Shown: positions 52,730 through 61,647 of the stretch, one piece after another | Position numbering within the stretch: the stretch's first letter is position 1 | Layout of the letters: every line of letters starts with the position of its first letter | NCBI RefSeq assembly: GCF_019805165.1 | Contig: NZ_RWIJ01000014.1 | Span: 62,001-126,000, forward strand | DNA length: 64,000 bases | Direction of reading: 5' to 3' | Source of the DNA: Azospirillum sp. 412522 | GTDB taxonomy: Bacteria > Pseudomonadota > Alphaproteobacteria > Azospirillales > Azospirillaceae | Program-made: the position numbers and the translations under genes | The notes under the pieces: model-generated | The model's database searches: none | Told to the model about the DNA's origin: nothing | What the model saw: the letters and a program-made list of their open reading frames with translations, nothing else

Positions 52730-53110
52730 ATGGCGAGCGTGCTGATCATCGACGACGACGACGTGGCCCGCGCGGTGCTTCTGCGCACGCTGACGATGGC
52801 CGGCCACGAGGCGGTCGGCGCCCGCGACGGGGTGGAGGGGATGGAACTGTTCCGCGACCGTCCCGCCGACCGTCCCATCGATCTGGTCATCACCGACATC
52901 TTCATGCCGAACCAGGAGGGGCTGGCGACCATCATGGAACTGCGGCGCGGAGCCCCGTCGCTGAAGATCATCGCGATCTCCGGCGGCGGCGCCCGCGCCT
53001 CGCTCGACGTGCTGCCGGTGGCGGAAGCGCTGGGCGCCCACCGTACCCTGCGCAAGCCCTTCACGCCGGCGGCGGTGATGGAGGTCGTGCGCGACGTCCT
53101 GGAGCGCTGA
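52730..53110 (+). CDS. single-domain response regulator
   Basis: A 126-residue receiver domain without an output domain. The acidic pocket is in LIIDDDDVAR, the phosphorylation Asp in LVITDIFMP near residue 53, and the conserved Lys in TLRKPF near 105. It begins 19 bases after the RND pump gene and may share its transcript. The partner kinase is not in the window. Confidence 0.85.
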   Translation: MASVLIIDDDDVARAVLLRTLTMAGHEAVGARDGVEGMELFRDRPADRPIDLVITDIFMPNQEGLATIMELRRGAPSLKIIAISGGGARASLDVLPVAEALGAHRTLRKPFTPAAVMEVVRDVLER

Positions 53111-53116
53111 GGCGCT

Positions 53117-53142
53117 TACCCCCGGGATCTACCCCCGGGATC
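53117..53142. repeat. 13-bp tandem repeat, two copies
   Basis: TACCCCCGGGATC occurs twice in tandem seven bases after the response regulator stop. Each copy contains CCCGGG. Confidence 0.8.
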
Positions 53143-53172
53143 TCATGGTCGGAGATCGGGTGGGCTGAAAAT

Positions 53173-53210
53173 CGCGAGGCGCCGCTTTCGGGGGAAAGCG
53201 GCGCCTCGCG
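53173..53210. other. 17-bp perfect hairpin downstream of the response regulator
   Basis: CGCGAGGCGCCGCTTTC pairs perfectly with GAAAGCGGCGCCTCGCG over a four-base GGGG loop. No T tract follows on either strand, so it is not a classical intrinsic terminator. It lies between convergent genes and may stabilise transcript ends. Confidence 0.6.
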
Positions 53211-53300
53211 GACTGGGGGTTCAGCCGGATGTGTCTGACCGGGCCTTGTCCGACGCCTGATTGAAAGCGTCTCCGGCGCTTGGGTCAGGGCGCCCGCAAA

Positions 53301-53459
53301 TCAGGCGGCGAGTCGTTCTTCCTGTACTCGCCGGCTCCGGCGGAGGCGCTCGAAGAGTTGCTGGACACTGTCGGGATTGATCCCATCGCGCGCCATCACG
53401 GCGATCACGATCGGATCTTCGAGCAGTTCGGAAAGGGTCGGCGTCGTGTTGCGGTCCAT
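53301..53459 (-). CDS. 52-residue conserved-looking small protein
   Basis: The frame opens at ATG 53459 with AAGGGAGG five bases upstream and ends at TGA 53301. The peptide begins MDRNTTPTLSELLEDPIVIA and ends RRSRRVQEERLAA. It is likely helical and basic at the C terminus. Codon use fits the genome. No family recognised. Confidence 0.6.
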   Translation of the reverse strand: MDRNTTPTLSELLEDPIVIAVMARDGINPDSVQQLFERLRRSRRVQEERLAA

Positions 53460-53752
53460 GCGTCCCTCCCTTGTGTCCGGCTTCCGGGTGCCGTGCCGTC
53501 CCGGAAGGGGGATCGGCGGACGGTCGAAGCCGGCAATGGCGATTGGCCTAATCCCTGCTGCGCGTTCGTCTCGGCTTTCGGTGCCCGGATCGCCTCAGGG
53601 GACATACCCCCTTCGGTCCGGATTGTGGGTCTAAAATACAATATGGCGACCATAACTCAGACGAGGTGGTATTGTCACCCGTCCTTTTGTCAACGGCCGC
53701 TATATCTTTGTGTATTGCAGTATTAAGTCACGTGGCGGTGGCGTAGGGCCGT

Positions 53753-54163
53753 TCAGGCCTGTTGCGGCTGTGCGCGCGTCAGGCTGACTCCGGCCGACGG
53801 GCCGCCCGAGTCGGCCGCAGGAATCATGACGTCGACCTGAACCCGCCGCACCTTGGCGTGGGACAGGCATAGTTCCGCGGCGCAGTCGGCCAGATAGTCG
53901 GCGCCCGGTACATTGGATTCGCGGCAAAGACGACGCAAGTCCTCGACGATGTCCTCGTAAGACATCACCGCGGCGATGTCGTCGGGAAAGCCGGTGCCGG
54001 GATGGGTGACGGTCAACGTCAGGTCGAAGCGGACCTGCGCCCGGCCGGCGCGGCCGGCGATCGCCACGGCGGCGGTGAAATCACGCACCAGGATCGTGTA
54101 GGTGAGCGGCGCGCCGCCCGGCTGGACCAGCATGGTCCGGTTTGCGCTATCGTCCGACAACAC
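53753..54163 (-). CDS. folB: dihydroneopterin aldolase
   Basis: A 136-residue protein of the tunnelling fold: LTYTILVRDFTAAVAIAGR at the N terminus and the substrate-binding VMSYEDIVEDLRRLC near residue 67 fit FolB, which cleaves dihydroneopterin in folate synthesis. The catalytic Lys region is less clear than in typical members. It is followed upstream in the same direction by folK. It probably begins with GTG at 54163; ATG at 54133 is an alternative. Confidence 0.72.
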   Translation of the reverse strand: MLSDDSANRTMLVQPGGAPLTYTILVRDFTAAVAIAGRAGRAQVRFDLTLTVTHPGTGFPDDIAAVMSYEDIVEDLRRLCRESNVPGADYLADCAAELCLSHAKVRRVQVDVMIPAADSGGPSAGVSLTRAQPQQA

Positions 54164-54234
54164 ACTCTCCCGGCCGGCGAGCGGATGCCGGCATTGCGTT
54201 CAGGCCGGCACTATAAGCGGTGGCGTCGCCGCAT

Positions 54235-54276
54235 GCCATCACGCTTGGGCCATCACGCTTGGGCCATCACGCCTGG
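54235..54276. repeat. 14-bp tandem repeat, three copies, between folK and folB
   Basis: GCCATCACGCTTGG twice, then GCCATCACGCCTGG. It fills part of the short gap between the folK stop (54301) and the folB start (54163), so copy number could alter the spacing in this operon. Confidence 0.85.
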
Positions 54277-54300
54277 GGCACCGCGCCCGGGCACGCGCGT

Positions 54301-54834
54301 TTACAGCGTTTCGGCGATGCGGACGACGGTCTCGCGGCCCGGCACCTCGTCGCGCAGCGCGTCGATCCGCCGGTTCAGCACCGGATGGACGGTGTCGGCC
54401 GCGACGTCGGCCAGCGGGCAGAGGACGAAGGCGCGCTCCGCCATGCGGGGATGGGGGATCTCCAGCTCCGGCTCCGTCACCACCCGGTCGGCGTAGAGCA
54501 GGATGTCGATGTCGATGGGGCGCGGGCCGAACCGCAGGCCGCCGAGATCGCGGCCCAGCGTCGCTTCGATGTCCTTCAGGAAACGCAGCAGCGAGACGGG
54601 GTCCAGCCGCGTGGTGCCGCGCACCACCATGTTCAGGAAGGCCGGCTGGTCGGTCACATACATCGGCGCCGTCTCGTAGAGGGCGGACTGGGCGTCGATC
54701 TCCACCGCCCCGCCCAGCCGCCGGATCGCCTCGGCGAGGTTGGCGGCGCGGTCGCCCATGTTGCCGCCGAGCGCGAGATACACCGTCACGGCGGAGGTCG
54801 ACGAGGGCGAAAGGGGTGGCGTAAGCTCGGCCAT
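54301..54834 (-). CDS. folK: 2-amino-4-hydroxy-6-hydroxymethyldihydropteridine diphosphokinase
   Basis: A 177-residue HPPK. LALGGNMGDRAANL at the N terminus, SALYETAPMYVTDQPAFLN and the diagnostic RFGPRPIDIDILLY are all present. It adds pyrophosphate to the pterin in folate synthesis. The ATG at 54834 gives the family N terminus; a longer frame to 54906 is not supported. It forms an operon with folB. Confidence 0.93.
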   Translation of the reverse strand: MAELTPPLSPSSTSAVTVYLALGGNMGDRAANLAEAIRRLGGAVEIDAQSALYETAPMYVTDQPAFLNMVVRGTTRLDPVSLLRFLKDIEATLGRDLGGLRFGPRPIDIDILLYADRVVTEPELEIPHPRMAERAFVLCPLADVAADTVHPVLNRRIDALRDEVPGRETVVRIAETL

Positions 54835-55021
54835 GGCGTCTGCGGTCCCGATATGCTGGTATGGACAGGGGACGGGACTCCTAGCAAATTTGCACCCGCC
54901 CGTCACTTCCGGCCCGCCTCGACCCGTCAGGGAACGGACAGGCGGCCGCGGGGTTTCAGCATCATATCAACCGGTTGCGAAGAACCCGGCGATGACGGGA
55001 ATTTCTGGTGGAGGACGAGAC

Positions 55022-55495
55022 ATGGCCCGAGACACGGGTAGGGTAAAGACTGTCGTCGCTGCGATGATGCTTCTCGGCGGCGCGGCGGCCATCCTCGCCG
55101 GCTGCGCCACCGGCCCCGATCCGGAGGTGGCGCGCCGCGCCCAGACCGCCATGGTGGGCATGCCCAAGGCCGACCTGCTGGCCTGCGCCGGCGTGCCGGA
55201 CCGGCAGGCGACGGCGGCGGGGCGCGAATACTACACCTACGTCGCGCGTCCGGCCGTGGCCTACAGCCCCGGCAGCAGCATCGGCATCGGTGCCGGCAGC
55301 TTCGGCGGCAGCGGCGGGGTGGGGCTCGGGCTGGGCTTCGGGGTGCCGGTCGGCGGCGGCACCTCTCCCGGATGCGAGGCGACGATGGTGATCGGCCCGC
55401 GCGGCACGGTGGAGCAGGTCAGCTATCCGGCCGGCGCCTCGCTGTCGGCCTGCACGCCGATCGTCAGCACCTGCATGGCGCCGCCGCGCGGCTGA
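55022..55495 (+). CDS. glycine-rich lipoprotein
   Basis: A 157-residue protein with a lipobox (AAILAGCATG) and the SmpA/OmlA-like motif AMVGMPKADLLACAGVPDRQ followed by a Gly-rich stretch (SSIGIGAGSFGGSGG) and a C-terminal part with GPRGTVEQVSYPAG. It is expected to be anchored in the outer membrane. GGAGG stands before the ATG. Confidence 0.75.
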   Translation: MARDTGRVKTVVAAMMLLGGAAAILAGCATGPDPEVARRAQTAMVGMPKADLLACAGVPDRQATAAGREYYTYVARPAVAYSPGSSIGIGAGSFGGSGGVGLGLGFGVPVGGGTSPGCEATMVIGPRGTVEQVSYPAGASLSACTPIVSTCMAPPRG

Positions 55496-55652
55496 CGACG
55501 CCGGCCCCTAAGACTTTGAGATGAGGCGGCCGGGGCTGTCGCAACGTCCGCCAATGCCATATTCTCGACCGTAACCCCGGCCGCAGCCGGGGAAACGACG
55601 CCCGCAAAGGGGCGCGTCAGGGTTGCCATTTGGGTTGGAGGGACCACGAACC

Positions 55653-56387
55653 ATGGACATGAGTGGAAGCCACCGGATCGAGGCCGGCCGCGAGGCGGTG
55701 TGGGCGGCGCTGAACGATCCGGAAATCCTGCGCCAGTGCATCCCCGGCTGCGAGGAGGTGGTCCGGCAGTCCGACACCGAGATGACGGCCAAGGTCGTCG
55801 CCAAGGTCGGGCCGGTCAGCGCCAAATTCGCCGGCAAGGTCACCCTGTCGGACCTCGACCCGCCCAACGGCTACACCATCACCGGGGAAGGGTCGGGCGG
55901 GGCGGCCGGCTTCGGCAAGGGCGGCGCCACGGTGACGCTGGCCGACGATGGCGGCGCCACGCTGCTGACCTACACCGCCAAGGCCCAGGTCGGCGGCAAG
56001 CTGGCGCAGATCGGCTCCCGGCTGGTCGACGCAACCGCCCGCAAGATGGCGGAGGAGTTCTTCGCCCGCTTCACCCGGATCGTCGGACCGGCCCCCGCCG
56101 AGGCGGCCCCGGTGGAGGTTCCGGTGGAGGTGCAGGCAGCCGAGGCCGCTCCTGCTGCGCAGCCTGCCGTGCGCCCCGCCGTCTACACCGATCCCGCGCC
56201 GGCTGCGGCTCCCGCGGCGAAGCCCGCGACGCGCATGGCCGAACCGCCGCCGGAGATCCCGCTGCCGCTGCCGGCCGGCCGTGGCATGGGAGGCGGTGGC
56301 GGGATCGGGGGCGGCAATTTCTACGTGCCGTGGGCAGCTCTTCTTGTGGTTGTGGTGCTGCTCGCGTCGCTTGCCTGGATGAATTAG
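55653..56387 (+). CDS. CoxG-like SRPBCC protein with C-terminal membrane anchor
   Basis: About 244 residues. Residues 1-150 are a carbon monoxide dehydrogenase subunit G-type SRPBCC domain (EAVWAALNDPEILRQCIPGC, AKVGPVSAKFAGKV, GKLAQIGSRLVDATARKMAEEFF in parts), then a Pro/Ala-rich linker and a C-terminal transmembrane helix. In CO dehydrogenase clusters CoxG helps attach the enzyme to the membrane; no Cox genes lie here, so it has another client. Start at 55653 with GGAGG upstream. Confidence 0.83.
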   Translation: MDMSGSHRIEAGREAVWAALNDPEILRQCIPGCEEVVRQSDTEMTAKVVAKVGPVSAKFAGKVTLSDLDPPNGYTITGEGSGGAAGFGKGGATVTLADDGGATLLTYTAKAQVGGKLAQIGSRLVDATARKMAEEFFARFTRIVGPAPAEAAPVEVPVEVQAAEAAPAAQPAVRPAVYTDPAPAAAPAAKPATRMAEPPPEIPLPLPAGRGMGGGGGIGGGNFYVPWAALLVVVVLLASLAWMN

Positions 56388-56516
56388 CGTGGCAAATTGT
56401 TCATTGGTCGTACGGCTGCATCAAAGGGATTTGACACCCTTTCGGAATGTGTATGCTGCCGCGCGATTCCGGTCGGCGCCGTCGGCCGGTGGAACCATCG
56501 GAAGGGAAGCCGAAGA

Positions 56517-56897
56517 ATGAAGAAGCTGTTGATGGGCGTCGCCGCCATCGCCGCGGTCGTGATGGGTGCCGGTGCCGCCCAGGCGGCAGACGCCGCCGCC
56601 GGCAAGGATGTCTTCAAGGTCTGCATGGCCTGCCACACCGCGGAGCAGGGCAAGAACAAGGTCGGCCCGTCGCTGTTCGGCGTCGTCGGCCGTCCGGCCG
56701 CCTCGATCGAAGGCTTCAAGTATTCCGCCCCGATGAAGGAAAAGGCCGCCGGCGGGCTGGTCTGGACCGCTGAGAACCTGGACGCCTACATCAAGGCGCC
56801 GAAGGAAATCGTCCCGGGCGGCACGATGGCCTTCGCCGGCCTGAAGGACGACGCCAAGCGCGCCGACCTGATCGCCTTCCTGTCCGAGCAGAAGTAA
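56517..56897 (+). CDS. class I cytochrome c
   Basis: A 126-residue secreted cytochrome. The signal peptide ends at AAQAAD, the haem motif is CMACH near residue 37, and the axial Met lies in GTMAFAGL near 104. KVGPSLFGVVGRPA is the cytochrome c2-like motif. It carries electrons in the periplasm. A strong terminator follows 44 bases after the stop. Confidence 0.9.
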   Translation: MKKLLMGVAAIAAVVMGAGAAQAADAAAGKDVFKVCMACHTAEQGKNKVGPSLFGVVGRPAASIEGFKYSAPMKEKAAGGLVWTAENLDAYIKAPKEIVPGGTMAFAGLKDDAKRADLIAFLSEQK

Positions 56898-56941
56898 GAC
56901 CGCAGTCTCCCGGCCCAGGGCCGGGGGAGCCGTGGACGGCG

Positions 56942-56972
56942 AAAGGGCCGGTGGCGATGCCACCGGCCCTTT
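56942..56972. terminator. bidirectional intrinsic terminator
   Basis: AAAGGGCCGGTGGC pairs perfectly with GCCACCGGCCCTTT over a GAT loop (14-bp stem). It serves the convergent cytochrome c and pepN genes. Confidence 0.88.
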
Positions 56973-57017
56973 GCTTATTCACCCCCGCTCAAGAGCATAG
57001 TCCTTTGGTCCCGAGTC

Positions 57018-59675
57018 TCAGCCGGCCGCTTCCAGGCTCTTGCTCGCGACCTCGTAAACATCGGGCGATAGGCCCGGGGCGGCGACGATCCGCTGCAATT
57101 CCGCCTTCATCAGCCCCTGACGGGCCGCGTCATAGCGCCGCAGGCGGGAGAAGGGACCCATCAGGCGTGCCGCAACCTGCGGGTTCATCGGGTCCAGGCG
57201 CAACACCTGATCGGCGAGGAAGCCATAGCCGGCACCGCCCGCGTCGTGGAAGCGGACCGGGTTGCCGTTGGCGAAGCCGCCGATCAGCGCATAGACCTTG
57301 TTCGGGTTCCGGATCTCGAAGGCCGGATGGCCGAGCAGGGCGGTGACACGATCCAGCGTGTCGGCGCGGTGCGACATCGCCTGCACGCTGAACCACTTGT
57401 CGACCACCAGCGCCTCGCCCTTCCAGCGTTCGTAGAAGTCGGCCAGCGCCTTCTCCCCCTCCGGCGAGGCGGCGTTGGACAGGTACTGCAGGGCTGCGAT
57501 CTCGTCGGTCATGCCCTTGGCGGTACGGTACTGCGTCAGGCACAGGTCGAGCGCCTCCTCGTCCTCCAGCGCCATCAGATAGGCGAGGCAGAGGTTCTTC
57601 AGCGACCGCTTGCCGATGGCCTCGGCATCGACGGAAAAGGGTTCCTGGCTGCTGTTGCGGCGGTAGAGGTCGAGGAACTGCGCCCGCAGCCGCCCGGCCA
57701 GCGTCCTGCGCGCGAATTCCCGCACCGTGTGGATGGCGTCGGGATCGACCACCGCCATCTGGGTGCCGAGATAGGCCTCCGTCGGCAGCACCAGCGCCTG
57801 GGCGGCGAAGGCGCGGTCGCGTTCCGCATCCTCCAGGATCCTGGCGAAGGCATCGGCATAGCCCTCCGGCAGCACCAGTTCGCGGCCGGCCTGCCGGTCG
57901 GCGACGAGGCCGAGCAGGATGCGGGTGCCGAGGATCTGCCCGGCCTCCCACCGGTTGAAGGCGTCGCTGTCGTGCGCCATCAGGAAGGTCAGGTCGGCGT
58001 CGGTCAGGTCGGTCTTCAGCTTCACCGGGGCGGAGAAGCCGCGCAGCAGCGACGGCACCGGCCGGGCCGGAATGTCGCGGAAGGTGAAGCTCTGGTTTTC
58101 CGCGGTGACGTGCAGGATGCGGCTGGTGCCGGCAGCGGTGTCCTCGCCCTCCAGGCGCAGCGGCAGATCCTGCCCGTCGGGGCCGAGCAGGCCGACGACC
58201 AGCGGGATGTGCATCGGCTGCTTGGTCGGCTGGCCCGGCGTCGGCGGCACCGTCTGCCTGACCGTCAGGGTGAAGGTCTTCGCCGCCGGGTCGTGGCTGC
58301 CGGCGATGTCGAGTTCCGGCGTGCCGGACTGGCGATACCAAAGCTGGAACTGGGTCAGGTCGACGCCGCTGGCATCGGCCATGGCGGCGACGAAATCGTC
58401 GCAGGTCACTGCCTGCCCGTCATGGCGCTGGAAGTAGAGGTCGGTGCCCTTGCGGTACTTCTCCGGCCCCAGCAGGGTGTGGATCATGCGGATGACTTCC
58501 GCACCCTTGTTGTAGACGGTCGGGGTGTAGAAGTTGTTGATCTCGACATAGCTGTCCGGGCGCACCGGATGGGCCATGGCGCCGGCATCCTCCTGGAACT
58601 GCACGGTGCGCAGCCCCTGGACGTCGGCGATGCGCTTCACCGCGCGGGAATGCATGTCGGACGAGAATTCCTGGTCGCGGAAGACGGTCAGCCCTTCCTT
58701 CAGCGACAGCTGGAACCAGTCGCGGCAGGTGACGCGGTTGCCGGTCCAGTTGTGGAAATACTCGTGCGCCACCACCGCCTCGATATTGAGGAAATCGGTA
58801 TCGGTCGCGGTTTCCGGCTTGGCCAGGATGTATTTGGTGTTGAAGACGTTGAGCGACTTGTTTTCCATCGCCCCCATGTTGAAGTCGCCGACCGCGACGA
58901 TGTTGAAGATGTCGAGGTCGTATTCCAGCCCATAGACCTCTTCATCCCAGCGCATCGACTTGATGAGCGAGCGCATGGCGTGGTCGATCTTGTCCTCGTT
59001 CCCCGGCTCGACATAGATGCGGAGCGTCACGTCGCGGCCCGAGGCGGTGCGGAAGCGGTCCTCGCCATGGACGAGGGTGCCGGCGACCAGCGCGAACAGG
59101 TAGCAGGGCTTGGGGAAGGGGTCCTCCCAGCGCGCCCAGTGGCGCCCGCCCTCCAGATCGCCGGACGCGGCCAGATTGCCGTTGGACAGCAGCACCGGAT
59201 AGCGCGCCTTGTCCGCGGTGATGGTGGTGCTGTAGCGCGCCATCACGTCCGGCCGGTCTGCGAAATAGGTGATCTTGCGGAAGCCTTCCGCCTCGCACTG
59301 GGTGCAGAAGTTGCCGGAGGACTTGTAGAGCCCTTCCAGTGCGGTGTTCTCCTGCGGCTTGATGCGGACGATGGTTTCCAGCGTGGCGCTGGCCGGCACC
59401 TCCAGCACGATCAGGTGATCGGGGGTGACGGTGTAGTCGTCCGGCCCCAGCGTCCGGCCGTCCAGCGCCACCGACACCAGATCCAGCCTCTGCCCGTCGA
59501 GCGACAGCGGCTCCGTCGCCGCCTCCGGCCGGCCGGGGTTGCGGCGGATCGCGAGCACCGCGCGGACGGTGGTGACATCCTCGCCCAGGTCGACGAACAG
59601 GTCGACCGTGTCGATCAGATGCGCCGGCGGGCGATAGTCCTGAAGCCGGATGGCCTTCGGCGTGCCTTTGTCCAT
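57018..59675 (-). CDS. pepN: aminopeptidase N
   Basis: An 885-residue M1 zinc metallopeptidase of normal length. The substrate motif GAMENKSLNVFN near 270 and the zinc site AHEYFHNWTGNRV with its distal Glu in LKEGLTVFRDQEF near 325 are intact. C-terminal domains follow. It removes N-terminal residues from peptides in the cytoplasm or periplasm. The ATG at 59675 is followed by family-like sequence. Confidence 0.95.
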   Translation of the reverse strand: MDKGTPKAIRLQDYRPPAHLIDTVDLFVDLGEDVTTVRAVLAIRRNPGRPEAATEPLSLDGQRLDLVSVALDGRTLGPDDYTVTPDHLIVLEVPASATLETIVRIKPQENTALEGLYKSSGNFCTQCEAEGFRKITYFADRPDVMARYSTTITADKARYPVLLSNGNLAASGDLEGGRHWARWEDPFPKPCYLFALVAGTLVHGEDRFRTASGRDVTLRIYVEPGNEDKIDHAMRSLIKSMRWDEEVYGLEYDLDIFNIVAVGDFNMGAMENKSLNVFNTKYILAKPETATDTDFLNIEAVVAHEYFHNWTGNRVTCRDWFQLSLKEGLTVFRDQEFSSDMHSRAVKRIADVQGLRTVQFQEDAGAMAHPVRPDSYVEINNFYTPTVYNKGAEVIRMIHTLLGPEKYRKGTDLYFQRHDGQAVTCDDFVAAMADASGVDLTQFQLWYRQSGTPELDIAGSHDPAAKTFTLTVRQTVPPTPGQPTKQPMHIPLVVGLLGPDGQDLPLRLEGEDTAAGTSRILHVTAENQSFTFRDIPARPVPSLLRGFSAPVKLKTDLTDADLTFLMAHDSDAFNRWEAGQILGTRILLGLVADRQAGRELVLPEGYADAFARILEDAERDRAFAAQALVLPTEAYLGTQMAVVDPDAIHTVREFARRTLAGRLRAQFLDLYRRNSSQEPFSVDAEAIGKRSLKNLCLAYLMALEDEEALDLCLTQYRTAKGMTDEIAALQYLSNAASPEGEKALADFYERWKGEALVVDKWFSVQAMSHRADTLDRVTALLGHPAFEIRNPNKVYALIGGFANGNPVRFHDAGGAGYGFLADQVLRLDPMNPQVAARLMGPFSRLRRYDAARQGLMKAELQRIVAAPGLSPDVYEVASKSLEAAG

Positions 59676-60135
59676 GTGCCTTGTCTCTGGTCTGTGTCTG
59701 TCTTGCGGATCAAGCCGTTCGGGACAGGTCCGAGGAACAGGGACTGTAGCAAGGCGGGGGCGGGCTGTCGTGGGTGGGATTGGGGGGTGGTGACCGACGC
59801 TGGCAATACACTGACCGAGGTGGCATGATCAAAGTCGGCGAAGATAGATGGGCAAAGCAGTGTGCGTTGACACCGAAATCGGCGACGATCAGCTAGAAAA
59901 TCTATGATGTCTGACCCACCGGCAGGGCCGAAGGCGGGATCAATTGACCGAACATTCTGTCTGTTTGCTGACAGAGTCCGAACGATTCATTGCAGTGCTT
60001 CGTGAAGGATGGATGTCATAGAAGCTGGTAATGTGCTCGATAAACGGAAGATCGGATCCGTCTTTGCTGCCAGATTTAGATTTTTTGAAATCAATTTTCT
60101 GCGATATTGCAAGATGCATTTTGATAAGAAAATTT
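59676..60135. other. intergenic region and left flank of the AT-rich insert
   Basis: The first 150 bases are GC-rich and should contain the pepN promoter. From about 59940 the sequence becomes AT-rich like the gene at 60136. No transposase, integrase or recognised protein was seen. A short peptide frame at 60031 on the plus strand overlaps the next gene and has no support. Confidence 0.45.
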
Positions 60136-61647
60136 CTAAATTCGGCTTGCAACAAAAATCCGCAATTGCGGGCCAGTAAATTTTTTAAGAGCCTCTTCGT
60201 ACATCATCACTTGGCGTTGGTCTCGGCACGCTATAATGAGCGACTTTCCAGCATCGAGCAAAAAATCTAATTGAGCCCAAGTAGAATTTCTCTTGGACAT
60301 TGTGTAAATTTCCCTCGCTTCATAATATAATATTTCACATGTTGGATTAAATGCAAAACTAGAATTCATGAAGCCAGATCCGGGCGGCACATCGGTTACA
60401 GTGCATAGTGATTTTGCCTGACGAATTTCGGCATTTATTTTATTAAACTTAAATGTATAGACGTTTCCTTGAGATTTGTTTGTCTGGCGTGAAAAACTAA
60501 TAAAATCACTAGCAAGAAATGTATTGTTCAGATCGCTCCAGGCTTTTGCCCCGCCCCGCTCTCCAGATAGCGTGCGTGGGTCGTATGCCATTCCGTTGTC
60601 ACTCAATACCACCTTAGTCTCATTAAAACCGCAATTTGCATAAGAAGCATTTCCGTGCAGAAAAGCATTCTGCGCTATTTCTACCATAGCTACAGCCAAG
60701 GTCTCGGCAAGTAGGTGGTTGTGTTCATCGTCATTGGGCATGTAGCCTAAAAGGCGCTGCATAATGCGTGGGACTTCAACGTTCATTGCATCTACAATAG
60801 CGTCGCGGTCACCCACTGGTCGGGAGATGCGGATTGCGTGTCCGATCAAAGCCTCGGTAAGACGTTGTGTAGCAACGTCTTGGCGTTCTTGGTTCAGCAT
60901 ACCCTCTGCGCTTAATGCTTCCAAGATCGGTAAAACGAGGCTTGCTGCGGCTTGCGCCGCTGAATTTTGTTGAGTTCTATCTACCTCGTCGTCGCCATGA
61001 TCAGAAACGGCTTTAATGAACAACCAAGGAACTCCGAGATCTCGAACAACATCAAAAGCTTCCATCTCTCCCCCAAGTACTTCTGGAAGCTGTTCAAGAA
61101 TAGAATTGCGTGTTGGCGTATCGGATAAATAAATTTCTGCTGATGCGAGCTCGCCTGACAATATCTTTCTGCCGCTTTTCAATGCTGGGAGTCCGGGTAT
61201 GCATTCGGTAATTGCTCCCAATGGGCTGACTCGATCTGCAACGCAACGCTTTATCTTGCCTTTTTCCATGTGAACACGATTGATGTCATGGATTTTTGAC
61301 GCAATGATCACGTCGCCAGCTTGCACATGTGCTGGATTGCCCCATGCAAAGCCGACCACCACCACTAATTTTGGCTGCGGCATCTCCGGCCGCATCATCC
61401 AGCGGGTGAGTGATCCAATTGAGCAATGTTCTTGCGCTCCAGATGTTCCATTAAGGTGAATGCAGAATTGTTTTCCGAGGCGACCTATTCTTGCGCCTCT
61501 TGTGGCTCGTCGAATAACTGCTGGCGCTATATCCTTTATTATTGCACGCACGGCGTCGCTCTCGCGGCTGTTCGTGGTCAGCAAAAGTATATAGTTTTTA
61601 TCGAGAGCGGCCCTGGCAGTCAAAATATCAATATTCTGCTGAGTCAT
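60136..61647 (-). CDS. nucleoside phosphorylase-like domain fused to a GHKL ATPase domain; possible defence protein
   Basis: A 503-residue protein with GC content well below its neighbours. Residues of about 15-245 look like the nucleoside phosphorylase/nucleosidase fold: VVVVGFAWG at 95-103, AGDVIIASKI at 110-119, the active-site GGEMEAFDV at 192-200 and IKAVSDHGDD at 211-220. Residues of about 310-430 look like a GHKL ATPase: N-box EIAQNAFLHG at 323-332 and G1 box SDNGMAYDP at 349-357. A further small domain ends the protein. Phosphorylase-type effectors that cleave ATP or other nucleotides are known in bacterial immunity (Detocs, some CBASS and NLR-like systems). I infer an antiphage or stress role. 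The gene begins 44 bases after tRNA-Ser. Confidence 0.8.
   Translation of the reverse strand: MTQQNIDILTARAALDKNYILLLTTNSRESDAVRAIIKDIAPAVIRRATRGARIGRLGKQFCIHLNGTSGAQEHCSIGSLTRWMMRPEMPQPKLVVVVGFAWGNPAHVQAGDVIIASKIHDINRVHMEKGKIKRCVADRVSPLGAITECIPGLPALKSGRKILSGELASAEIYLSDTPTRNSILEQLPEVLGGEMEAFDVVRDLGVPWLFIKAVSDHGDDEVDRTQQNSAAQAAASLVLPILEALSAEGMLNQERQDVATQRLTEALIGHAIRISRPVGDRDAIVDAMNVEVPRIMQRLLGYMPNDDEHNHLLAETLAVAMVEIAQNAFLHGNASYANCGFNETKVVLSDNGMAYDPRTLSGERGGAKAWSDLNNTFLASDFISFSRQTNKSQGNVYTFKFNKINAEIRQAKSLCTVTDVPPGSGFMNSSFAFNPTCEILYYEAREIYTMSKRNSTWAQLDFLLDAGKSLIIACRDQRQVMMYEEALKKFTGPQLRIFVASRI

Noticed and set aside
49571..53041. A very long open frame (over 1100 codons) on the minus strand opposite the RND operon
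   Set aside because: Its composition (His, Arg, Gln, Asp-rich) is what the antisense of a GC-rich gene gives; the plus strand carries full RND motifs.
59773..59781. GGTGGGATT, identical to nine bases near the 3' end of tRNA-Ser (61702-61710), as a possible left attachment site
   Set aside because: Too short and in low-complexity G-rich sequence; the rest of the tRNA end does not match.
60031..60270. A 79-codon plus-strand frame at the edge of the AT-rich insert
   Set aside because: It overlaps the end of the better-supported minus-strand gene, has no ribosome site and no recognisable protein.
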